Of a stretch of DNA of 64,000 bases, positions 1 through 7,575 are shown one piece after another. The position numbers and the translations under genes are program-made. A model generated the notes under the pieces. It was given only the letters and a program-made list of their open reading frames with translations, made no database searches and was not told the DNA's origin. How positions within the stretch are numbered: position 1 is the first letter of the stretch; each line of letters opens with the position of its first letter. The DNA comes from Desulfofundulus luciae (GTDB taxonomy: Bacteria; Bacillota; Desulfotomaculia; Desulfotomaculales; Desulfovirgulaceae): contig NZ_JAUSUX010000002.1 of NCBI RefSeq assembly GCF_030813795.1, positions 124,001 through 188,000 on the forward strand. The letters are read 5' to 3'.

Positions 1-9
1 GGGAGCCTG

Positions 10-1395
10 ATGTCACTGGCGGCCGTAATTCTGGCGGCAGGTAAGGGTACGCGGATGAAATCCGACCTGCCCAAGGTGATGCACAAGGTTTGTGGCCGGC
101 CCATGATCGAATACGTCCTGGATGCGGTCCGGGGGGCCGGGGCAGAGGAAATCGTGGTTGTGGCCGGTTTTGGCGGCGATCTGGTAGCCCGTACCGTCCA
201 GGACCGGGCGAAGGTGGTCTACCAGCAGCAGCAACTGGGTACGGCTCACGCCCTGCTCCAGGCCGCCCCCCTGCTGGCCGACTTTCCCGGTACCATTCTG
301 GTGGTCTGCGGGGACACTCCGCTGGTAACCGCCGGGACTTTGGCCCGGCTGGTGGCGGCCCATGCCGCCGCGGGAGCCAGAGCCACCGTCCTTACCGCCT
401 GCCTGGAAAATCCCACCGGTTACGGCCGGGTGATCCGGGACGGGGAGGGGCGGGTGCAAAAAATTGTGGAACAACGGGACGCTACCCCCGGGGAACTGGC
501 GGTGAGGGAGATAAATACGGGCATTTATTGTTTTTCCGCGCCCGGGCTCTTTGCCGCCCTGTCCACCCTCAGCAGGGAAAACTCCCAGGGGGAATATTAC
601 CTCACCGACATTATTGGCCATTACGTGCAGCAGGGTGAGCCCGTAGCCGCGCTGACGGTGGAAGATGCCCGGGAAGTGGAGGGGGTTAACGACCGGCGGC
701 AGTTGGCGCTGGTGGAAAGTTACCTGCGCCGGCAGATAGTGGAAGAGCTGATGCTCTCCGGTGTGACGGTAATGGATCCCGCCTCCACATTTATTGATCG
801 GAATGTTAGGATCGGTCGCGATACGGTGATCTACCCCTTTACCATGATCGAGGGGGATACCATCATCGGTGAGCATTGTATCATCGGCCCGGGCAGCCGG
901 CTGATCAATGTCCAGGCTGGCAACGGAGTGGTAATCGAGCAGTCGGTAATCCGGGAAAGTAAAATCGGGGATAATTGTACCATTGGTCCCTTTGCTTATA
1001 TCCGGCCCGGATGTGTTCTGGCTCCGGATGTTAAAGTGGGGGACTTTGTGGAATTGAAAAAGACGGTGGTGGGGAGGGGAAGCAAGGTTCCCCACTTGAG
1101 CTACGTGGGCGACGCCACCGTCGGGTCGGGCGTTAATATAGGTGCCGGGACCATTACCTGCAATTATGACGGGGAAAAGAAGTGGCCCACCATTATTGGG
1201 GACGGGGCCTTTATCGGGAGCAACACCAATTTGGTGGCACCGGTGGAGGTGGGGGAGAAGGCCTTCATTGGTGCCGGTTCCACCATCACCAAAAATGTGC
1301 CCCCGGGGGCGCTGGGTATTGAGCGGGGGCGCCAACGGAATATAGAAAACTGGCTCCAGAAGAAATCCAAAAAAGAATCCTGGGAAGAAAAGTAA
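10..1395 (+). CDS. glmU: Bifunctional UDP-N-acetylglucosamine pyrophosphorylase / glucosamine-1-phosphate N-acetyltransferase
   Basis: Makes UDP-GlcNAc for peptidoglycan: the C-terminal domain acetylates glucosamine-1-phosphate and the N-terminal domain transfers UMP from UTP. The 461 residues match the usual family length. The nucleotidyltransferase signature [15 protein letters not shown] lies at about residues 8-22. From about residue 250 there are left-handed beta-helix hexapeptide repeats, with [19 protein letters not shown] and [11 protein letters not shown] of the acetyltransferase site. The ATG lies only nine bases inside the window, so its ribosome binding site (GGGAG) is barely visible. 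The next gene is prs, as in Bacillus (gcaD-prs). Assignment is secure. Confidence 0.97.
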   Translation: MSLAAVILAAGKGTRMKSDLPKVMHKVCGRPMIEYVLDAVRGAGAEEIVVVAGFGGDLVARTVQDRAKVVYQQQQLGTAHALLQAAPLLADFPGTILVVCGDTPLVTAGTLARLVAAHAAAGARATVLTACLENPTGYGRVIRDGEGRVQKIVEQRDATPGELAVREINTGIYCFSAPGLFAALSTLSRENSQGEYYLTDIIGHYVQQGEPVAALTVEDAREVEGVNDRRQLALVESYLRRQIVEELMLSGVTVMDPASTFIDRNVRIGRDTVIYPFTMIEGDTIIGEHCIIGPGSRLINVQAGNGVVIEQSVIRESKIGDNCTIGPFAYIRPGCVLAPDVKVGDFVELKKTVVGRGSKVPHLSYVGDATVGSGVNIGAGTITCNYDGEKKWPTIIGDGAFIGSNTNLVAPVEVGEKAFIGAGSTITKNVPPGALGIERGRQRNIENWLQKKSKKESWEEK

Positions 1396-1493
1396 TTTTT
1401 TTGCGCCGGTGATTAAAGGAGGGGGTAGCCATGCTCCCCGGGCCGCCGGGTTGGGCACCCTGGTTTTCTGAAATCAGTGATGGAGGTAGAAGG

Positions 1494-2438
1494 ATGTCAT
1501 CGCGTAAAGAATTAAAAATCTTTACCGGCAACGCTAACCCCCAGCTGGCCGAAGAGATTGCCCAGTACCTGGGTGTTAGTGTGGGCGCGGCCAAGGTTTC
1601 CCGCTTTTCCGACGGGGAGATCCAGGTCAAGATAAATGAAAGTGTGCGGGGGGCCGACGTTTTTATTATCCAGCCCACCTGTCATCCGGTAAATGAGCAC
1701 TTGATGGAACTGCTGGTAATGGTGGACGCGGTGAGAAGGGCTTCTGCCCGGCGTATTACGGCAGTTTTGCCCTACTATGGCTATGCCCGGCAGGACCGGA
1801 AAACCCGGGCCAGGGACCCCATTACAGCCAAACTAGTGGCCAACCTCCTCACTGCCAGCGGTGCCCGGCGGGTAATAACCATGGACTTGCATGCGGGGCA
1901 GATCCAGGGATTCTTTGATATCCCTGTGGATCATCTCCCCGGGGTGCCACTCCTGGCCCAGTATTTCATCCAGCAGAGACTAAAGGACGTGGTGGTTGTC
2001 TCACCCGACCTGGGCGGGGTAACCCGGGCCAGGGATCTGGCCGAGCGCATCGGTGCACCCATTGCTATCATTGACAAAAGGCGGCCCGAACCCAATGTGG
2101 CGGAAATTATGAATATTGTGGGTGAGATTGAGGGTAAAAAGGTCATCATGATTGATGACATCATTGATACCGCCGGTACCATTACCCAGGGTGCGGTGGC
2201 CCTGAAAAAATTTGGCGCCCGGGAAATTTACGTCTGCTGTACCCATCCGGTGCTCAGCGGCCCGGCGGTCCAGCGCCTGCAGGAAGCACCGATCAAGGAG
2301 GTGCTGGTGACCAACACCATACCCATACCCCCGGAAAAAATGATTGATAAAATTAAAATTGTCTCGGTGGCTCCCTTGCTGGGCGAGGCCATCATCCGCA
2401 TTCATGAAGATTTATCGGTAAGCAAGCTTTTCGATTAA
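1494..2438 (+). CDS. prs: Ribose-phosphate pyrophosphokinase (PRPP synthetase)
   Basis: Forms PRPP from ribose-5-phosphate and ATP for purine, pyrimidine, His, Trp and NAD synthesis. The PRPP-binding signature [13 protein letters not shown] is present in the C-terminal half, and the [12 protein letters not shown] segment is typical of class I enzymes. The frame is open from 1431, but ATG 1494 is chosen because GGAGGT (1482-1487) sits just before it and the protein then begins [10 protein letters not shown], giving the usual length of 314 residues. It follows glmU by 98 bases, probably in the same operon. Confidence 0.96.
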   Translation: MSSRKELKIFTGNANPQLAEEIAQYLGVSVGAAKVSRFSDGEIQVKINESVRGADVFIIQPTCHPVNEHLMELLVMVDAVRRASARRITAVLPYYGYARQDRKTRARDPITAKLVANLLTASGARRVITMDLHAGQIQGFFDIPVDHLPGVPLLAQYFIQQRLKDVVVVSPDLGGVTRARDLAERIGAPIAIIDKRRPEPNVAEIMNIVGEIEGKKVIMIDDIIDTAGTITQGAVALKKFGAREIYVCCTHPVLSGPAVQRLQEAPIKEVLVTNTIPIPPEKMIDKIKIVSVAPLLGEAIIRIHEDLSVSKLFD

Positions 2439-2444
2439 AATATA

Positions 2445-2463
2445 AGGCCGGCTTTACCGGCCT
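2445..2463 (+). terminator. Hairpin after prs
   Basis: AGGCCGG (2445-2451) pairs with CCGGCCT (2457-2463) across a five-base loop, seven bases after the prs stop. No T-run follows directly, so a rho-independent terminator is plausible but not strong. Confidence 0.4.
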
Positions 2464-2523
2464 GTGGCACCGGTGCATTTTTAGGTGCAAAGGATCAAGG
2501 TTTTAATTTTCCCGCCAGGAAGT

Positions 2524-2637
2524 CCCCCGTAGCGGGGGCCAGGGCAGTGCAGGGACTGCCTGGAGTTACGCCTGCCGGAGAGAGCCCCTTGATGAAGAGC
2601 AAGTTACTCTCGAAAGGGAAGGGTAATTCACGGGGGC
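2524..2637. ncRNA. Structured intergenic element, candidate small RNA
   Basis: Between the convergent ends of prs and the PRC-barrel gene there are successive self-complementary segments. A 6-bp stem with a 3-base loop spans 2524-2538. GGCAGT (2543-2548) pairs with ACTGCC (2555-2560). GCCCC (2584-2588) pairs with GGGGC (2633-2637) and encloses TTACTC (2604-2609) paired with GGGTAA (2621-2626). No known RNA family was recognised. Strand and transcription are unknown; it may be only a terminator region or a repeat. Confidence 0.3.
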
Positions 2638-2652
2638 ATATTTTTCCTTATT

Positions 2653-3375
2653 TTACTTCCCTTGCGGCGGTTGTTCCGGTTGCTCGCGGGCCTCACCGTT
2701 GGGACCATGGTACTGGTTGCAGGAACAGGTGGTTTCCTCATCCCGGGGACCCCTGACCCGTTCCAGGGAGCGGTTTATTGCTTCTCCCAGTTCCCGGGTT
2801 TTTTGCCGGGTGGTATCCCAGGCCTGGCTGGTTGATTTCTGCAGCTGGCGCAGGGACTCCGCCAGCCCACCCTCAATTTTGATTACATTGGCCAGGGCCT
2901 CGTTGCTGGTGACGATTACTTCCCTGCCGATGGTGCGAACAAAGGCGGTGTCCAGGAAGGCCCGGCCAGAAATCACGCTGTCAAGAAACCCGCCGGAAAA
3001 CTCCAGGCCCACAATATCCCCGGCTTCCAGGTCCACATAGTATTCATCCACCTGTCCTAGAAGGGTTCCGTTTTCCGTGACGATGCGGGCGCCGGTGATC
3101 CCAATGCGGTCCTTAACCAGTTTCACAATATCCGGCAGTTTGGCGCCCCTTTCGGCATTGCTGCTCCGGTCCACGGTAATGACATTTTCTCCCACGCTGT
3201 GTACCCGGCTGAAGGGGATATACTTTTGTTCCTTGAACCAGCCTTTTTGTTCTATGATCAGGGCGGCCACTGCTTTCTTCTCCGGGTCCACCACCAGCCC
3301 CCGGACCACGCCGATTTGCTGTCCTTCCTGCAGGCTGATAACCGGCATGCCAGTAAATTGTTTGCTCTTGCGCAT
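2653..3375 (-). CDS. PRC-barrel domain protein
   Basis: A 240-residue soluble protein with two PRC-barrel-like segments. The first (about residues 8-80) contains GMPVISLQEGQQIGVVRG and VDPEKKAVAALIIEQKGW. The second (about 90-165) contains GARIVTENGTLLGQVDEYYV. A helical, charged C-terminal region ends in a Cys- and Pro-containing tail. Family members bind RNA, membranes or photosynthetic partners in other bacteria; the role here is unknown. The ATG at 3375 is preferred over an upstream start in the same frame because AAAGGGGGT lies just upstream of it. It is transcribed against prs and rplY. Confidence 0.75.
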   Translation of the reverse strand: MRKSKQFTGMPVISLQEGQQIGVVRGLVVDPEKKAVAALIIEQKGWFKEQKYIPFSRVHSVGENVITVDRSSNAERGAKLPDIVKLVKDRIGITGARIVTENGTLLGQVDEYYVDLEAGDIVGLEFSGGFLDSVISGRAFLDTAFVRTIGREVIVTSNEALANVIKIEGGLAESLRQLQKSTSQAWDTTRQKTRELGEAINRSLERVRGPRDEETTCSCNQYHGPNGEAREQPEQPPQGK

Positions 3376-3504
3376 ATGCTGACCCCCTTTTGGTAGCTTT
3401 CCTGTCCCTAATCCATATGCTTTGTTGCGAGTTGATATGACCAAAAAAAGGGAATACTAGAGAAGAATGCGGTTTTATGCCAGGATTGAGGAGGGATGGT
3501 TACC

Positions 3505-4137
3505 ATGGAAGCCAGTCTGCTGGCGCAAGTCAGAACCGGCCGGGGGAAGGGTTACCGGCACCGGTTGGCAGTACAAGGAAAAATCCCCGCCGTTGTTTAC
3601 GGCAAGGCTATCGGCAACATTCCGGTGGAGGTGGAGTTACGGGCACTGAAGAATATCCTGGCCGGTGAGGGCGGCCGGAACACTCTAATCAACCTGAAGA
3701 TCACCGGAGAGGGGCAGGAGCGCCAGGACAAGGTGTTGATCAAAGAACTTCAATATGACTCCCTGCGCGGCGAGCTGATTCACGCCGACTTCCAGCAGGT
3801 TTCACTCACGGAAAAAATTACCACCACCGTGCCGGTGGAGCTTGAAGGCGAGCCGGTTGGAGTGAAGCAGGGAGGCATTTTACAGCAGCAGTTGCGGGAG
3901 CTGGAAATCTCCTGCCTGCCCGCGGACATCCCCGAGGCCGTGACTATGGACGTTTCAGGGCTGGAAATAGGGGATACTGTTCATGTGGCGGACCTCCCCG
4001 TGCCGCAGGGGGTAAGGGTGCTCAACGACCCCGAAGAGGTGGTGGCCACAGTGGTGGCTCCGGCAGTGGAAAAGGTGCCGGGCGAGGAAGAAGCCGGCGA
4101 GGAGAAGGAAGCCTCTCCGGAAGCCGGGGAGGAATAA
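3505..4137 (+). CDS. rplY: 50S ribosomal protein L25, general stress protein Ctc form
   Basis: Binds 5S rRNA in the large subunit. The N-terminal L25 domain (about residues 1-90) carries the basic GRGKGYRHRLAVQGKIPAVVYG-type segment. A TL5-like C-terminal domain (about 95-185) follows, and the protein ends in a Glu-rich tail. ATG 3505 is chosen over the in-frame ATG at 3496, because GAGGAGGG (3488-3495) abuts the latter but is nine bases from the former. The resulting 210 residues are typical. The position prs-ctc-pth matches Bacillus; a single gene on the other strand separates it from prs. Confidence 0.95.
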   Translation: MEASLLAQVRTGRGKGYRHRLAVQGKIPAVVYGKAIGNIPVEVELRALKNILAGEGGRNTLINLKITGEGQERQDKVLIKELQYDSLRGELIHADFQQVSLTEKITTTVPVELEGEPVGVKQGGILQQQLRELEISCLPADIPEAVTMDVSGLEIGDTVHVADLPVPQGVRVLNDPEEVVATVVAPAVEKVPGEEEAGEEKEASPEAGEE

Positions 4138-4200
4138 CTTCACTGCATGCTTTGCTAAATCAGCGTGATCCGTTGGGGCAGGATAAAATAATTGGAAAAA

Positions 4201-4238
4201 CGCCGGGGCTTTCAGGCATGGCCGCCCCGGTGTTTTAT
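4201..4238 (+). terminator. Rho-independent terminator of rplY
   Basis: CGCCGGGGC (4201-4209) pairs with GCCCCGGTG (4224-4232), followed by TTTTATT. Confidence 0.8.
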
Positions 4239-4257
4239 TATGCCTGGAGATTGGGCA

Positions 4258-4292
4258 AAAAAGAAACCCCGGGTTTGACACCGGGATTTCTT
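4258..4292 (-). terminator. Terminator of the malic enzyme gene, overlapping its stop codon
   Basis: Read on the minus strand, AGAAATCCCGG and CCGGGGTTTCT form a stem with one mismatch around a short loop, and the minus strand then runs into T residues. The stop codon (4291-4293) lies at the base of the hairpin. Confidence 0.75.
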
Positions 4293-5547
4293 AACTGGCC
4301 CTCAGTTCGGTAAGGCCAGCGCCATGACGGGCAGTTAGTTCACGGGTATGCCGGGCCACCTGTTCAGGGTCTACTTTCAACCGGGCCACTCCTGTTTGCA
4401 TGGCCGCTTTTGCCACGGCTGCGGCCACCGCCGGCGCCACCCGGGGATCAAAGGGCCTGGGAATAATGTAACCGGGCCCCAGTTCCCCCGGAGCTACCAG
4501 GCCGGCAATGGCCCGGGCGGCAGCCACCTTCATGGCATCGTTAATGTCGGTTGCCCGCACGTCCAGGGCACCGCGGAAGATGCCCGGAAAGGCCAGCACA
4601 TTATTGATCTGGTTGGGGAAATCGGAACGCCCGGTAGCTACCACTGCCGCTCCGGCCTCCAGGGCTTCATCGGGCATAATTTCCGGTACGGGATTGGCGA
4701 GGGCGAAGACGATAGCACCGGGAGCCATGCTGCGTACCATGTCCTGTGTCACCAGACCGGGTCTTGACAGACCGATGAAGACGTCTGCGCCGCTTAAGGC
4801 ATCAGCCAGCCGGCCCTTAATTCCCCGCGGGTTGGTGCGGCAGGCCACTTCTTCCTTGTACTTATTGAGTCCAGTACGCCCGCGGTAGATCACACCTTTG
4901 CTGTCGCAAAGCACGATATCCCGTACGCCCAGGTAGTGCAGCAAGTTGGCCACGGCTATACCCGCTGCGCCACACCCGTTTATAACCACCCGTACTTCGC
5001 TCATCTCTTTGCCCACCACTTTTAAGGCATTAAATAACCCGGCCGCCGTGACCACCGCAGTGCCGTGCTGATCATCATGGAAAACGGGGATGCTTACTTC
5101 CTCCTTCAGCCGGCGCTCAATTTCAAAACAGGCCGGTGCCGCAATGTCTTCCAGGTTAATGCCGCCAAAGGTCGGTTCCAGCATTTTAACCGTCTCGACA
5201 ATTTTATCGATATCTTTGCTGCCCACGCAAATGGGAAAAGCATCAACACCCGCAAGCTGCTTGAAGAGCAGGGCTTTACCTTCCATTACCGGCAGTGCCG
5301 CTTCCGGGCCGATGTCTCCCAACCCCAGTACGGCAGTACCGTCGGAGACGATGGCCACCAGGTTACCTTTGGCGGTATATTCGTAAACCAGATCCTTTTG
5401 GGCGTGAATTTGGCGGCACGGTTCAGCCACCCCCGGGGTATAGGCCAATGAGAGATCGTGTTCGTTATCGATGGACACTTTTCTGCCTACTTCTATTTTC
5501 CCGTGGAATTTCCGGTGCATTTCAACTGCTTCTTCATTCAGTGTCAT
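4291..5547 (-). CDS. NAD(P)-dependent malic enzyme
   Basis: Oxidative decarboxylation of malate to pyruvate. The 418-residue length fits the short bacterial class without a phosphotransacetylase domain. Visible motifs are [10 protein letters not shown] near the N-terminus, the metal-binding [11 protein letters not shown] and the nucleotide-binding [12 protein letters not shown]. The start is ATG 5547, with GAGGTG six bases upstream; a GTG nine bases earlier overlaps that ribosome binding site and is less likely. It is a single gene with its own promoter and terminator, opposite to its neighbours. In an anaerobe it would link C4 acids to pyruvate and supply NAD(P)H. Confidence 0.93.
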   Translation of the reverse strand: MTLNEEAVEMHRKFHGKIEVGRKVSIDNEHDLSLAYTPGVAEPCRQIHAQKDLVYEYTAKGNLVAIVSDGTAVLGLGDIGPEAALPVMEGKALLFKQLAGVDAFPICVGSKDIDKIVETVKMLEPTFGGINLEDIAAPACFEIERRLKEEVSIPVFHDDQHGTAVVTAAGLFNALKVVGKEMSEVRVVINGCGAAGIAVANLLHYLGVRDIVLCDSKGVIYRGRTGLNKYKEEVACRTNPRGIKGRLADALSGADVFIGLSRPGLVTQDMVRSMAPGAIVFALANPVPEIMPDEALEAGAAVVATGRSDFPNQINNVLAFPGIFRGALDVRATDINDAMKVAAARAIAGLVAPGELGPGYIIPRPFDPRVAPAVAAAVAKAAMQTGVARLKVDPEQVARHTRELTARHGAGLTELRAS

Positions 5548-5590
5548 GGTAAACACCTCGAGAAATTAATGTATTATGCATCTTGTATAC

Positions 5591-5619
5591 AGTATAACAA
5601 GAAGCTGATTACCTGTCAA
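5591..5619 (-). promoter_or_regulatory. Sigma-A promoter of the malic enzyme gene
   Basis: On the minus strand, TTGACA (5614-5619) and TATACT (5591-5596) are separated by exactly 17 bases and lie 44 bases upstream of the start codon. Confidence 0.85.
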
Positions 5620-5711
5620 TCCAGTAAATGTATTGACAGGCCGGTAACACCAAAGAATCCTTCCTTGCATAAAATGGCAGCAGAACCATCTTTATGCGGG
5701 GAGGGTAGCAT

Positions 5712-6029
5712 ATGTCCGAGACCCAGTTGCAGTCGTATTACGGCCCCACGGATATGGCCTTGCCTCTGGTTGATCGCCTGCGCCGGCTCCAGGGGCAGCA
5801 GGTGACCATTTATGTGATGCATGTCATGAGGCACCAGGTCGGGACCCTGGAGCTTACGGGTATGCTTCATGCCGTGGGCATCGATTACGTGGAGTTGCAC
5901 ATTGCGGGTACCCGCGGTCCAATACGCTATGCCTTCATCCCAATCGCGGCCATTGGCGCTGTTATTGCCGGTGGACCCCTGGCATTTGTGCCCGGGCCTG
6001 GAGTTTATCCCCCCTACGGCGGTCTGTAG
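5712..6029 (+). CDS. Small conserved-looking protein of unknown function
   Basis: A 105-residue protein with GGGAGGG five to ten bases before ATG 5712 and its own terminator. Residues about 20-75 look like a short beta-barrel (DRLRRLQGQQVTIYVMH, then VGIDYVELHI), resembling small DUF2642/YuzF-like proteins of spore formers. The C-terminus is hydrophobic and rich in Pro, Gly and Tyr (FVPGPGVYPPYGGL), which is common in spore-coat-type proteins. The family link is a resemblance only. It lies immediately upstream of pth. Confidence 0.7.
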   Translation: MSETQLQSYYGPTDMALPLVDRLRRLQGQQVTIYVMHVMRHQVGTLELTGMLHAVGIDYVELHIAGTRGPIRYAFIPIAAIGAVIAGGPLAFVPGPGVYPPYGGL

Positions 6030-6043
6030 AAACAAAACCTGGC

Positions 6044-6074
6044 AAAGCTCCGGAAAAAAGCCGGGGCTTTTTTA
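6044..6074 (+). terminator. Terminator after the 105-residue protein
   Basis: AAAGCTCCGG (6044-6053) pairs with CCGGGGCTTT (6061-6070), followed by a T-run. Confidence 0.85.
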
Positions 6075-6149
6075 TTGTCCGGCAAAAACCTTGCAGTTGC
6101 GGGGGAGGGTCGTTGTGGATACAATGGTCATGGAAAGGGGAGCAAAAAC

Positions 6150-6722
6150 ATGTGGCTTGTAGTGGGATTGGGCAACCCCGGCCCGGAGTATGCCGGGACC
6201 CGCCATAACGTGGGCTTTATGGTTGTGGATAGACTGGCCCGGGACCTGGGTATAACAGTTGACCGGGTGTTTTTGCGTGCCCTGGTCGGCCAGGGGCAGG
6301 TGGCCGGCCAGAGCCTGGTTTTGGCCAAGCCTTTAACCTACATGAACAGAAGCGGTGAAGCGGTGGCCGCCTTGTTGAACTGGTACAGGCTTACACCAGC
6401 CCACCTGCTGGTTGTTTCCGACGACCTGGATTTGCCCACCGGTCGCCTGCGCCTGCGCAAGTCCGGGGGGCACGGGGGGCATAAGGGTTTGCGGTCCATC
6501 ATTGAGCTGGCGGGCAGCCGGGAATTTCCCCGTTTGCGTGTGGGCATAGGCCGTCCTGCCGGGCCGGGTCATGAGGTGGTGGATTGGGTTTTGGGACGGT
6601 TCACGGAGGAAGAAAGCCCGCTCATTGAAAAGGCGGTGGCCGATGCTTCCAAAGCCGTTCAGGTAGCCCTTACCAGGGGCCTGGATGCGGCCATGAATCT
6701 CTTTAATGCCGGCCGGGTATAG
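6150..6722 (+). CDS. pth: Peptidyl-tRNA hydrolase
   Basis: Releases tRNA from peptidyl-tRNAs that drop off ribosomes. The N-terminus MWLVVGLGNPGPEYAGTRHN carries the family's catalytic Asn and His; LAKPLTYMNRSGEA and DDLDLPTGRLRLRKSGG-type segments follow. At 190 residues the length is normal. ATG 6150 is chosen over an earlier in-frame ATG because AAAGGGG (6134-6140) precedes it and the GLGNPG core begins six residues in. This is Bacillus spoVC; fin and mfd follow as in Bacillus. Confidence 0.95.
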   Translation: MWLVVGLGNPGPEYAGTRHNVGFMVVDRLARDLGITVDRVFLRALVGQGQVAGQSLVLAKPLTYMNRSGEAVAALLNWYRLTPAHLLVVSDDLDLPTGRLRLRKSGGHGGHKGLRSIIELAGSREFPRLRVGIGRPAGPGHEVVDWVLGRFTEEESPLIEKAVADASKAVQVALTRGLDAAMNLFNAGRV

Positions 6723-6737
6723 AGGCCGGCTTTTTTT
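6708..6737 (+). terminator. Terminator overlapping the end of pth
   Basis: GCCGGCC (6708-6714) pairs with GGCCGGC (6724-6730), followed by seven T residues. The pth stop codon (6720-6722) lies in the loop. Confidence 0.85.
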
Positions 6738-6755
6738 GTCCATACTAGGATAAAG

Positions 6756-7151
6756 ATGAATCAGTTAGCCTTTATCCCGGCCGGAGTGCTGGCGGCCGCC
6801 GCTTCCTGGCTGGTTAACGGCCTTTTTTTCAGCCGTACGGGTGCCTTTGCCGTGGTTTATGTGGCTCCCGTGGTTGAGGAGGCGGCCAAAACAAGTTTTG
6901 CCCTTTTCCTGGGGACATCCATTCCCCTGGCCCATTTCATTTTTGGTTTGGTGGAGGGGGTTTGGGATACTGCTCGGGGCGGACGGGGTTGGGCGGCGGG
7001 GCTGGTGAGCCTTGCTTCCCATACCGCCTTTGGGTTGGCCGCCGGTTGGCTTTACCGGCTCACCACCAGTGCCCTGCTGGCCGTGGCCGGGACCTGTTTA
7101 TTCCACATGGGTTGGAACAAGCTGGTGATAAATCTTTCCAGGAAACCGTAA
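6756..7151 (+). CDS. Small PrsW-like / CAAX-type putative intramembrane protease
   Basis: A 131-residue, almost wholly membrane-embedded protein with about four hydrophobic helices. It carries an ordered set of polar residues typical of PrsW/Abi glutamic proteases: VVEEAAK, then FGLVEG, then SHTAFG and FHMGWN, matching the EExxK, FxxxE and His pattern. It is shorter than Bacillus PrsW, so it would be a minimal form. PrsW cleaves anti-sigma factors in Bacillus; the substrate here is unknown. It sits between pth and fin. The upstream AGGATAAAG is a weak ribosome binding site. Confidence 0.65.
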   Translation: MNQLAFIPAGVLAAAASWLVNGLFFSRTGAFAVVYVAPVVEEAAKTSFALFLGTSIPLAHFIFGLVEGVWDTARGGRGWAAGLVSLASHTAFGLAAGWLYRLTTSALLAVAGTCLFHMGWNKLVINLSRKP

Positions 7152-7261
7152 AGATGCTAGCGTAGTAAATATTTCAGTGAAAACCGTCGATGAGGATGCG
7201 GCGCTGCAAGGGAGCGGCAAGGGGCGAGCGCTGCCAGTTCCAGAAAGGATGCATCTTATAG

Positions 7262-7486
7262 ATGAAAATAATCCATATTTGTGAGTGCTGCGATCAGGTA
7301 GTCAGGGAGGAAAGGATCAACAATAGCGACGGTACCGGCGGGACGGTTTCTGCCGCCTTGACTGGGGAGGATTCCGGGGATATAATGAATGTGATCTTTC
7401 AGTATTGCCTTTGCGATGACTGCCGGGAGACGTTATACGGTCCTCCCGGACCCCTTTTTTACCAGGGTCCCTTCTGGTTGCATTGA
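7262..7486 (+). CDS. fin: Anti-sigma-F factor Fin (DUF2757)
   Basis: Fin helps switch off sigma-F in the forespore when sigma-G takes over (known from Bacillus). The 74-residue protein has the family's two zinc-binding Cys pairs, ICECCDQ near the N-terminus and LCDDCRE near residue 55, around a variable middle. Its position between pth and mfd is exactly that of Bacillus fin (yabK), which strongly supports the call. AAAGGATG precedes the ATG at a slightly long spacing. Confidence 0.85.
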   Translation: MKIIHICECCDQVVREERINNSDGTGGTVSAALTGEDSGDIMNVIFQYCLCDDCRETLYGPPGPLFYQGPFWLH

Positions 7487-7512
7487 TGCAAACGTACCTT
7501 GCGATGCGTACA

Positions 7513-7540
7513 GGGCTTTAGCTGCGCTAAAGCTCTTTTT
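7513..7540 (+). terminator. Terminator after fin
   Basis: GGGCTTTAGC (7513-7522) pairs with GCTAAAGCTC (7526-7535), loop TGC, then TTTTT. Confidence 0.9.
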
Positions 7541-7575
7541 GTGATGCCCATTTTCGAAAGAGGTTAATCTTAAAA

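Noticed and set aside
13-1458. 481-codon open frame opposite glmU
   Set aside because: Shadow frame of glmU, low-complexity Gly/His/Pro composition.
2464-2479. TGGCAC near 2464 as a sigma-54 promoter
   Set aside because: No TTGC at the -12 position.
2547-2756. 69-codon frame between prs and the PRC-barrel gene
   Set aside because: It runs through the hairpins and into the end of the opposite gene, with no ribosome binding site.
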